From positions 10,230,001 through 10,294,000 of the forward strand of contig OZ316891.1 of the NCBI GenBank assembly GCA_973895155.1: DNA of 64,000 nucleotides. Direction: 5' to 3'. A program made the translations under genes and the position numbers. The stretch is from Marsupella aquatica (Eukaryota > Marchantiophyta). Shown one piece after another: positions 47,101 to 57,029 of the stretch (within the stretch, counting starts at the first letter, position 1; each line of letters begins with the position of its first letter). The notes under the pieces are model-generated. The model ran no database searches. It was not told where the DNA came from and saw only the letters and a program-made list of their open reading frames with translations.

Positions 47101-50100
47101 TCGTGGTTGCGTGAGGAATTATTGAAGAAGAAGTCAACTGTGGGCATCGGTAGTTCAGGTGCCGCGTCCATCTCAGATGATTTTGTGCGAGTAAATGGAA
47201 GTGAACCAACTGCTGCAGTTACGCACAAGTTGGGTCTACCTGATAGGGCAAGAAGTGATTCCTCTGAAATAAGTGACAATGATGAGGATGACGAGGTGAC
47301 TAATATTTACTCTTCATTCAAGCAAGCGATAATCTTTCTTGATTTTGTCGCGGCGTTATAAGGTTTTGACTTGGGTAACTTCTGAAACTTCTTAGGATGA
47401 GAAAGAGGCAGCACGTACAGCAGCCATGAATCAGGAGATAAAGCGGGTGCTAACCGAAGTCTTATTAAAGGTGGGTTCGGTTTTTCGCACAGTAGTGTGA
47501 CCCTGCATCGTTTCGTATTTGGTGGTTCCAAGGTTTATGTTTCCCTTTCGGCCAGTCCTTCGGAAAGTCGATCCTTGGTTTATACTCCATAGTAATTATG
47601 CTCATTCTCTCAAAATGATCTTACAGGTTACTGATGATCTTTTTGACGAGATTGCTCAAGAAGTGATGGATGAACGTGACCTGGCGGAAGGTATCGCCTT
47701 AAAATTGCAGCTGAGACGTAGAAACTACGTCGTCCTCTTTTATTCTGCTTGCATTTGAGTTACTGCATGTACTCAGGATAGTCCTCACATTGCACGTATT
47801 GCATGTTGAAATCGAGTGCGAATTCAAATCACTGACACTCAATATAATGATATAACTCACTGCTGCACATTTCGATGCTTGGCCTTTCCCACGTTGATGT
47901 AAGTAGAATTTCCCTTTTGCTTTCCTGTGGAAAATTTAGGGCCAGGAGCTAAGCCACTGGAAACAGAAAAAGCCGACTTGCCGCATCCTACCTTATCTCC
48001 ATCACCTTCTGCTGCCCCCGTGATCCCTGTCCCTGCCAGAGCGCTAGTTGTCCCTGTGAAACGGAGTGTGGCCGCAGGTGACGATGACAGTGACGATGAC
48101 TATGACAAGAAAAGCTCTGGGGCCACTGTAGTTAATGTTCTTGGTCTCGCAACTTATGCATCAGATGAGGAGGATGGTGAAAGAGGTTACAGATATCCGT
48201 CAACTTCGATAGATCCACAAAGTAGTACAGACGAACAGAAAGGAAAAGACAAGATACAGGAGAAGGGCGGAAGAGAAAAGGCAGCTGATAAGGGTGGAAG
48301 GCCCCTTGGGGAGGATAAAGTTGATGCAAGAAAGACCTTTCTGGAAGACTCAAGGACTACAGTGCCATTTGAAGAGAAAGAGAGAAAAGAGAAAAAGGAG
48401 AGAGAACGCGAGAAGGATAAAAGAGATATGGATGGTGGTAAGAAAGATAGGGAGAGATATAGGGATAGAGGTCCAAATAGAGAAGCTAAAGGGCTAGAGA
48501 AGCCTAGTGAGACAGAGGTGAAGAAGGAGCAAAGGTCTGAAGTCAAGGGGAAAACACGGTCAAATGAAGGTATTGATAGCAGCGATTCTGAGAAAAGGAG
48601 TCCAAGACGGGCTCGCCATACAGAGGCCCAACGATTAGTGATCGATGCAGATCAATCTAGTAAAGATAAGGCAGACTTTGGCAGGCAATCTAAAAGTGGA
48701 CATTCACGTCGTCATGTTTCTGACGTGAAAGATGAGAAGCAAAGTGTCACAGGCGCCAAAGTCCTGCAGAAAAACGTTACAGATACTGAGAGTGAGATAG
48801 TAGATCTAGGAGAGCAGGCCCTTAAGCGTGTTCATAGTCATACCGCTTCTACAGTCAAAGAAGTAAAATCCGATATCAAACCTGAGAGACCCATGAAAGA
48901 GAGTAGAGTTAAATCTTTAGAGGAGAATGTGGTGATATTGGCTGCTGCTGTTAAAGGACGGGTGGAAAGCACGGATGTTCTGGGAAAGAAGGGCAGGGAC
49001 AATGGTGATGGAAGTAAGGAAAAGGATCCTTCCAAACATCACAGTCATGAAGCAGAGAAGGATAACGTTGACAGGAGTAGAGACAAAGAGAAAGCCCGAA
49101 ATAAGGAACGAGACAAGGAGAATGATAAAAGTCATGAGAAGGAGAAATTAAGAGATGAGCGGGGAGTAGATCGAGAAAGATCCAAAGGGGAAAGAGGAAA
49201 GGATCGTGGGCGTGTCCATGAGAGAGATAGGAGGAAAATCGAGAAAGATCGTGCGGACAGGGGTAGGGATAGGCGAAAAGAGTCGAGGGACAACAAAAGG
49301 AGCAGACGGCGATCGTCTTCGTCTACTAGTAGGGGAAGAAGTCGCAGCAAAAGTCTTTCTTCTGGGAGTCATGGTAGCAGCTCTGATGGTAACAGAGGCA
49401 AGAGTCCAAAGCACAGGTATTGCAAACTTTTGATTCAATCTGGTTTTGTCTGTCCGATTGCTCTCCTTCACCGTTGTTCCCTTGTACTCTTCTACCTCTG
49501 CTTCTAATCCTGAACCAAATTGCCCTGTTCATCTCTCCGTCGTCAAGCATGTCAATGATGTGTTTTGTCGAAATTTAAATCTTTACACTAGATCAGAGGG
49601 ATGCAAATCCGTTGATGTAATTCTCGTGATTTAGTTTTCAGATTTCTGACCGGCCGTAACGCATTATTTGGTATCATGTACCTTATCCCTCTTCGGGCCT
49701 GTGGACTTCGAAATTTATCTAGATTTGCAGATTATTGTCGCTCATTATGATAGCTGACTTTCCGTTTAACGTTTCCCATGCAGGAGACTCCCGGCACGTC
49801 TGAGAAGGCGACTAAGTGTTTCTCGGTCACCTGTGAGATCCAGGAGAAGGTATGCTTTACAATCTGGTAGATGCCTTGTTAACATCGGGAGCTATTAAAA
49901 GCCTTTTCTGTAATTTGTCCATCTTGGATTGTAAATTGCGCCGTTTTGTGTGTGTGATTGTAAAACTTGCAATCCAGTAGTTATTTATGGGTTTGTCGGG
50001 CACTGAAGAAAAGCATTTTGCCAGAGTGACTCAGACCTAAGGTCATATGACAGTCTGCTGTAATCCTCCTTTGAACTCCACCTAGAGCTCGACCTTTGTA

Positions 50101-51185
50101 CTTCCTATTACCTCAGAAGTTGTTCCTGAAAAGATTCAGCTATGGAAATAACAACAAAATATCTGAGCACGTCTTCAGTAATGTTAACGATCGTTTCAGT
50201 GGTTGTGTGCTACAATTTTCATGCTGAGAAAGGTTTAACCTTCCATGCTGTCTGTGTCGGACATTATGGCCTAATAGACAGGCCGTTGAAATGCCGGCTG
50301 TTCTATCCTAGTGAGCCTATTTCTGAGGGAGCATTTCTGTATGTCACGTTCCCCTGCAGCAGATCCTCGAAGCCACTCCACCCCGTAAATCGCAAAAATC
50401 CCAAACGAGATGTATAGCTCCCTGCAAAATAGCTCGCGGAAATGCCGGCTGTTCTATCCTAGTGAGCCTATTTCTGAGGGAGCATTTCTGTATGTCACGT
50501 TCCCCTGCAGCAGATCCTCGAAGCCACTCCACCCCGTAAATCGCAAAAATCCCAAACGAGATGTATAGCTCCCTGCAAAATAGCTCGCGGCTTAGAAAGA
50601 CAATGGGCAGAAACTTCTGGTGGATCTACTCTTTACAGTTTCCTCCTTCAGAAAGCTTTAGTAACTTCGTGGTGATCGAGAAACAGCCTCCTTTGATCGG
50701 CAAGGATGATATTGAAGGGCTGTAGGAATGTTGTATGCAATAACTATGGTCAATTCCAAGTGCTTTCTGTGCAGGTGCCCTACCTCTGGGCAACTCTTTT
50801 GAGGGGCTAAGAGTGTTGATTATCTAAGTGAGAGGTGTGTGACTTACATGGAAAGTATGATGATTGTGTATCTCTAGACGACCCTCGCGCTCTCGTTCAC
50901 GCTCACCACCTAGCAAGTATTCTCATCGCAGGCATTCCCCCTCTCCTTCTCGTGAGACAGAACGGTAAGAGTGCTCAGCTTAATCTATTTGTCTGACAGT
51001 CATAATGGTTAAAATAATATCAGGCATTCTAACGCTAAATGTATATTTCTTGTACTGATGCGTAAGCAGATAGTTAACCGTTAAACCATGCTTTCCATGT
51101 ACATGGATACTGGCTTTCTTAGTTGAGTCTTCACTCGAGCTTTTGTATTGATGATATGTTGTATGAGGGTGACAGGCGTAGATGA
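44107..51185 (+). CDS. Large Q-rich, RS/RE-rich nuclear protein, probably splicing-associated
   Basis: I do not recognise a named family with certainty. Exons: 44107-44415, 44957-45005, 45194-45769, 46154-46542, 46687-46926, 47089-47295, 47396-47470, 47627-47690, 47940-49416, 49784-49849, 50878-50964, 51176-51185, giving 1182 residues in phase. Residues 1-440 are Gln/Pro-rich with poly-Q runs, WPGYDPAMHYNQPP and a QAQA repeat from (CAGGCT)n. A His/Pro/Gly-rich piece follows (442-520). The conserved-looking core is PVPSWLREELLKKK (about 523) and an acidic stretch with QEIKRVLTEVLLKVTDDLFDEI (590-630), which also occurs in plant RS-rich proteins of unknown function. Residues 640-1182 are highly charged: KE/RE/RD repeats, then RSRRRSSSSTSRGRSRSKS and a C-terminal RSRSRSPPSKYSHRR segment like SR proteins. 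A role in pre-mRNA processing in nuclear speckles is inference. The QA repeat and Q tracts may vary in length between individuals. Confidence 0.85.
45301..45420 (+). repeat. Hexanucleotide (CAGGCT)n-type coding microsatellite
   Basis: Imperfect caggct/caggcc units encode alternating Gln-Ala residues (QAQAQA) in exon 3 of the RS-rich gene. The frame is preserved because the unit is six bases. Confidence 0.9.
50288..50589. repeat. Perfect tandem duplication, 2 x 151 bp, inside an intron
   Basis: Bases 50288-50438 and 50439-50589 appear identical by eye, both starting gaaatgccggctgttctatc and ending aaaatagctcgcg. They lie in the intron between exons 10 and 11 of the RS-rich gene. Each copy contains a plausible 3' splice site, cccctgcag. 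Confidence 0.93.
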
Positions 51186-52129
51186 TGGAGGAGGAGATTT
51201 CGCAGCGGGAGTTCGGGAGATTGGAGGATGGGCGATTTTGATACAAACTGTGTTGTTTCATCTTGTATGCTGGCATTGCCATTTTTCTTAGGTGGTCCGT
51301 CCAATACTTACACACGTCTTGGAGGAAACCACATTGGCAATTCAACTATCTTACCAATCCAATATTTGTATTTTATTGTAGCAAAAATCAAGATTCTGTT
51401 GAAGGAGAGAGGTTGCATGTAGGCAGTTTGTCTCATCATCTTGGGATAGGCACTCATGACGAGCGGTTTTGACAGTTTGATGGCTAGTCTGTTTACTAAA
51501 TGGTCTACGCTGGATAAGCTGTGGTAAGTCTTAGGATAGGGGACTTTTTAGAGCGGTGCAGAAGACTTCGATGCTGTGTTGTCCCCTCGGTGATTTGTTG
51601 GTCATTAGATGCACAGCCCAAAATGAAGTGTAATTGTATATTGTGAGATCCAAAGTTGTCATGTTGGAGCTTTTTATAAAGGGGCTGATGCAATCATTCC
51701 TTCTGAAATATACTTCCCATATACTGCTGTTGGCTTGGATGTCTTATTAGTAAGACAAGCATCTTTTTTATTCAGCCTCTTCATATAAGGAGAATTTTTT
51801 CTGTGTGTTGGCCCTGTCTCTATATCCAAAATATCATTTTGCATCCTGTTGGCCCTTCACAGAAAAGATTGAAGGATGATAAATCAGTGTGGTATAGTAG
51901 CTGAGACGTTGCAGGTCTTGACCTGTCCGTATACTTCTGACCTATTCATAATAAATATTCCAGGTCTCCATAATTACGGATTATTTTAAATTTTGATGTT
52001 CTTATTATTCCAGATGTAGATGTCCCTGTATCCAATTCTGGCTTACTAACTGAGGGCCTTGAACTCTTGAATCCTTAGATTGTTTCCGAAGTTCCAATTT
52101 AATTTCACACTGCCAAATATCAGAGCCTC

Positions 52130-52480
52130 CAAATAAGGTGACAGGATCCAAAGGTAAGAGGCTCAATAAAGTGGAAGGAGATCCAATAAAAAGGGGGGAA
52201 GGAAGAGGTCCAATCAAGGGGAGAAAAAAGGAGCACAAAAGACATAGGAAAAAATTGTGAGTCTCTAACAACCTCAAAAAGCACTAAACTAAAGGTAAGA
52301 GACCCAAAAGGGGAAGACCCCAGAATAGCATATGAGCAAAAAAGGCGCAAGTCCCCAACAATCACAAAAAGCACTAAACTAAAGGCAAGAGACCCAATAC
52401 AAAGGAGAGAAAAAGCAAAAGACCCCAAGAAGAGCAAAGATGAAAACAAGTGTGTGTGAGTCTCTAACAATCACCAAAAG
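52130..52480. repeat. Purine-rich degenerate tandem repeats, about 90-bp period
   Basis: caaaaagcactaaactaaagg recurs at 52275 and 52365. gtgagtctctaacaa(c/t) recurs near 52258 and 52455, and variants of gagaccca recur throughout. The array is A/G-rich on the + strand. Confidence 0.7.
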
Positions 52481-54324
52481 AAAACTACCCCCACCCCCAA
52501 GTTGCAGAGAACATTGAAAACTAATGGCCCCCCCAAGGTGCATAGGACATTGAAGCCCAACTGGAAGAAAACTTAAAAGCCTGGTAGATCTATAAAGTTC
52601 AATGGAATTTGGATTTTGGTTGACTAGACATCATAATCAGTATGCCTTGGTGATGGTGGAGCAAATTTTGAATGGACAGTGATGGTAGCATTGTGTAGTG
52701 AAAAAACTTCCTATACTCTTTTGGATAGTGTCTTGAGCCATTTCTGGTGTCCCATTTAAGTTTGACAACCAAGAGATTGAGTTTCTTGAAGATTTCTAGG
52801 CATTGTGTGATCAAGAGTTGTTTGATCACCATACAATGTAGATGGGTCGGCAGAGAGAGTTGTTCATACCATGAGGAATTGATTGCAAAGTATGGCTTGC
52901 CAAAGGGTCACGTGAATAATTGGGATAACCAGTTATAGTGACTACCGCTGAGATATGGTTTTCGTATGCAGACATATCTTGCATCTTTTTCACCCCATTT
53001 GTTGCTCTACAATACAACTATTCAGAGTGAGGTTGGTGAGGTGTTGCAATTGGATGACCCTCATTACATCGGTAAACGTTGATGTATGTCATTATTTGGG
53101 GAGGAGGGCATTGACAACATTGACTACTTGGAATGTTATTACAGGATGTCCTATTCTGGAAATGCATAAGGTTTTACTGTCAATAGTCCTTGAGCTAGAG
53201 GGTCGCGATGGTGTGGCTTAGAAGGATCATGTGTGAAATTTTGTACCTTGTCAACTTCCAAATATTGATGATATAGGATAGATCATAGTTTAGCAATAGC
53301 ACTTGCAGACTTGCAATGTACATTAATATATGGATCCCCTCAAGGAGTTAGTATCATGTTAATTTGTGATGGTTGTTCAAGAGGTTGGTAGTTGGCATGT
53401 TTGTCACCACCTCTTCAGTTAGATTCCTACGAAACTGTGGTTCTGCCCCAACTACAGGGAGAGGTTGGATTCAGCTAGCATGAAATCTAGCAGGTACTAT
53501 AGATTGCAGATACAATAGTAGAAAAGACTAATTTAATCTGAACTCTAACAACTATTGTCTTTAAGTCATTTTTAATTACTTAGGGTAACTTTCAAGTTCT
53601 TAAGAAGGTATTGAAAAAGACTACTCACCGTTCAATCGGAAAAGGTTGGAGTCTACCCAATGTCAACCTTGACTGGGCTCAAACAATATTCTTTCAGTTG
53701 CATGTAGTTCAACATCACCTTAGTACAAGTATGTATGCCCCAAATATGTATTTGCCATTCATTTTCTCCCATAGTGTATGACCAATGCTCTCAAATTCAA
53801 CATCTACCACATCAAATTTAGGGGATAGCCCTTCATTATGTTCATGTCCATAGTAATTCAACTTACTAAGGAAACTAACTACTGTAGCATTGTGATATTC
53901 TTAAGACCATTAAATCATAGTAAGCAAAGCAATACTTTGGAAAAGTTTGTTAAGTGCTGTTACCCTAGACCATCAACAAGTTTGTATATAATGACATTTT
54001 TCACTGTCTTTCTCAATAGACAAGCCTGTAGACAAGCAAACAGTCCCCTCTGTTAATGATAGGATAGTAGCACTTACCTCTATTAATCTCTAGTTTGTCA
54101 ATGGATTGAAAAAATACTGGATGTTGTTTTTCCACTTGCTTTTATCCAAGGATCATGCAGCATAACATTTGAGGTTTTTAGTATAATATCCCCAACTGTT
54201 GAAGAGGTGGATCATTCATTATTTACCTAATTATATTTAGATAGAACTCAAATTAATCTAATAGTTCAGTACTCCTTAAATAGGGATTACATGTGAAACA
54301 TCCAACCAACAAGTAGTTGGGACA

Positions 54325-54605
54325 AGAGATACATGCTTCATCTCTTTAGAAGTTACATCCACGGGAACACACAAGAGAACTTTATTGTGGTCTAAGCCTG
54401 TGAACCATCCCAAGTCCCAAGAGCATAAGCTCTCCCTATCTCTCAGATAACTGGATAACGATAAGCCTAAGTTCCATGCACTAGCTAACTCCTGCTTATG
54501 TATATATAGTAATTAGCATATCTAATCTTGATCAAGTACCTGGTATGATAAACTCACTCTAGTCGCAAAGTAACTTTAGACCCAAGAGTAAATGTCTAAT
54601 ACCCC
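54325..54605 (-). mobile_element. Copia LTR remnant related to elements 1 and 2
   Basis: agttacatccacgggaacacacaagaga, agctctccctatctctca and gataagcctaagttcc match, in the same order and orientation, the LTR at 16554-16897 (acgtccacgggaacacac, agctctccctatctctca, gagcctaagttcc). The end near 54600 reads tgtctaatacc instead of tatctaaca. No primer site or polypurine tract is visible, so it is a decayed solo or partial LTR. Confidence 0.7.
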
Positions 54606-55112
54606 TCCACAACAACATCACTTTTGCAACAACAAGATAGACCAAAATGACATTAGTGCCACACGAGTTGGCCCACCCAACTAAAACAAGTACACTTTTG
54701 CCACCACAACATGACTGCACACACCACGAAGTTGAAATAACAACCCTTCCACAACAATCACATGATTGCAATGACAATCCAATTGAAACAACAATTGACT
54801 TCCACAACCACAACATAACCACAATGACAACTCTGCCACAAGAACCACACAATTCATTTCCTCAATGACTTTTACACCTTCCTTGCGTTGAAGACACACC
54901 CCAGCCCACATCAAGAACACACGATGCATCAGATACTTCCTTGCTTTGCCGACATCTTCTTCTCACCTCTATATCTTTTCAGTGTGCATTGGGACAGTAT
55001 TCTATAAATATTTATACTTTCAATATTAAATAGACCTTGATGCTTCGATGTACCAAGCCCATAATATGTGTTCATTGCATTGTCGTAGTTGTGAAAGTGT
55101 TCAGGTGTGGTT

Positions 55113-55256
55113 AACATAGACAATTAGAATCGTTTCAAGTACATCTAATAAAATTGGAACAAGAAAGAGAAGATTAGCATAGCCCCTGCGCAAGGATGAC
55201 ACACACAAATATAGAAATGATCCAATTTAAAGAAAAAAAAAACATAGACAATCAGA
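55113..55256. repeat. Target-site duplication bracketing the U6 retropseudogene
   Basis: 16-bp direct repeats, 15 of 16 bases identical (aacatagacaat[t/c]aga), begin at 55113 and 55241. The second directly follows the A-tail. Confidence 0.85.
55129..55240 (+). pseudogene. U6 snRNA retropseudogene with poly(A) and target-site duplication
   Basis: From about 55139 the sequence follows U6: acatctaataaaattggaac, agagaagattagcat, then the invariant ACAGAGA-region vicinity, agcccctgcgcaaggatgac and caaat-agaaatgatccaatttaaa. It differs from a functional U6 mostly by C-to-T or G-to-A changes. The conserved acagaga reads aaagaga. The 5' stem-loop is degraded, no TATA/USE promoter is seen at the usual spacing, and an A-rich tail (agaaaaaaaaaa) follows. 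The flanks aacatagacaattaga (55113-55128) and aacatagacaatcaga (55241-55256) are near-identical direct repeats, the mark of LINE-mediated retroposition. Confidence 0.9.
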
Positions 55257-57029
55257 TGCAAAAAGCCGAGGGGACACGGGCAGGCTGGACGTAGGCAAAG
55301 GGAAGACAACACAGCCAAGAGGTGGTTGCTTGGACTACAAGGAGGAAGTGGGCAGAGAGGGACCCCAGCTGGGTGGGCAGAGTTGGCAGGCATTTTCAGG
55401 ATAGTAAATTTCAGGACATTACCTTGAACCCCCTATTCACAAACAAGGACCCAGCCCAATACCTCTCTATGACTGCAAACTCCTAGGAAGAAGCCAATGG
55501 TGTGCAGCACTTAATGAGGGTTTGAAGTCTGTTTTGAGTGACCTGGAATTTGCATTTGTCAATAAGAGTGTACAGACAGTGGGCCCTCAATTAGATGACA
55601 CTCATGTGACTTGCTTCCTAAATTGTACATCCCTGCCCTAAATATGATCCCTGATCTCATAAAGTGCAAATTTTACTCCATTTCAAAATGAATGTACTTA
55701 TCAATAAATGTAAGTCAAAGGAATTGTGCCCCTAAATTGTTTGCTTACCAATAAGTGTTTAGCACTCATTGGCTAAAATGGCACCGAACTGCATGCTCCG
55801 ATGTGTATTGTCTGCTGTGTATTTCAAAGATATTGTACCAAGTATTGTCAAAATAGGAATGCATAGTGCTCAGCATGTTGTGACCAGAAACCTTTGGTCA
55901 GGGGCCTGGTATGTTCGTCTTCCGGTGCAGCCCTCTTTGCACTTACTTCACTGGAAAAAAAGGTGCAAAATGGTCAGACAAGAAGGGAGGAACGGGACAT
56001 CTTGCAATTATCCAGGAGTTGCACTTAGAAAGAAGTAACTCTGTGAGCAAGGTTCGAAACCCGGCATGGCATGGCCAGGTGTCCCTCTCCCTTCCCCATT
56101 ATTGAGCTCCTCGAATTTCTTCGAGACGAGAGGGATGGCGGGCAGGAGAGTCCCATAGACGGGAAGCATTTGTACCTCCGAACAATTCCTTCGCGTGCTC
56201 CACGATCCAATATTTGGTTTCCGTCCTAGCACTTTCCAACCAGTAGTTTTCGCTAGGTGCCGATCCTCGCTTGCGATCCGGGTGACACGAACGATGAAGG
56301 AAATGCAAAATTTAGGCAGCATTTGTGTGGTTTGGAGCTTGGTCTTCATCACTCCTCGTTGGTCATCAGAACTCGCAAGGTATGGTCCACTATTCTCAAT
56401 GTAAATTGTGTCCGTGGAGGTTTTGGTCCTGAACGTTAGGATTGTTTCCGTTACAAATCAGTTCTTTCTCTTGCAATTCTTTGAGAGCTAAAACGGTCGG
56501 TTTGTGTGCTTGCTTATATGTGGCTGATAATAAGGAACGAATCGAATTAGGTCACTATGTACTCTCTTGTCCGTGTTGCTTTCTGTAATCGTTGTAGTCG
56601 GAGCGGCTTAGAAGAAAATTCCGATAACGAAATCGAATTTTATGGAGAAGTTGTGTATATACCAACTCCATTCCTGTTGGTTGTTAAGAGAGGTTTTTAC
56701 TGGCTCTCGCAGGGTAGCATCGCTTACCTCCTTCGCATTAGAGGTGGCTCTTGTGGAAGGACAATCAGAAGGATGGTGATGGTTTGGAAACCGAGGAAAC
56801 TGCCTGTGAGAAAGCCGAGGCCGAGAAAGTCACTAAGATCATTCATTTTGGCCTAGTCGTAGGAAAGAGAGAGGGGGATTACCGAGGCAAGACGAGCACG
56901 AGGGCACTGTTTGCAAAGGCGGTGCTCGGGCCGATGAAAGTGTATTTAATGTTGCAATATGCTAATGATGAGCTACAAGGGGGACGGAGAGACGGAAGGT
57001 ATTTAGCGAGGAGGTAGGTTGCTTGAACA

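Larger units (their letters stand above)
51186..57029. other. Intergenic region with decayed repeats, no protein gene seen
   Basis: It begins with the RS-gene 3' UTR. It contains purine-rich repeats (52090-52480), a copia LTR remnant (about 54325-54605) and a U6 retropseudogene (55129-55240). The last few hundred bases are the MRG promoter/5' UTR. Frames such as those at 56557-57017 have no recognisable motifs and are not called. Confidence 0.5.

Noticed and set aside
56040-56090. tRNA or SINE box B (ggttcgaaaccc near 56050)
   Set aside because: The 5' half gives no acceptor or D-arm pairing; the match is a single short motif.
56557-57017. Separate small gene upstream of MRG
   Set aside because: Two overlapping frames without known motifs; more likely the MRG promoter and 5' UTR.
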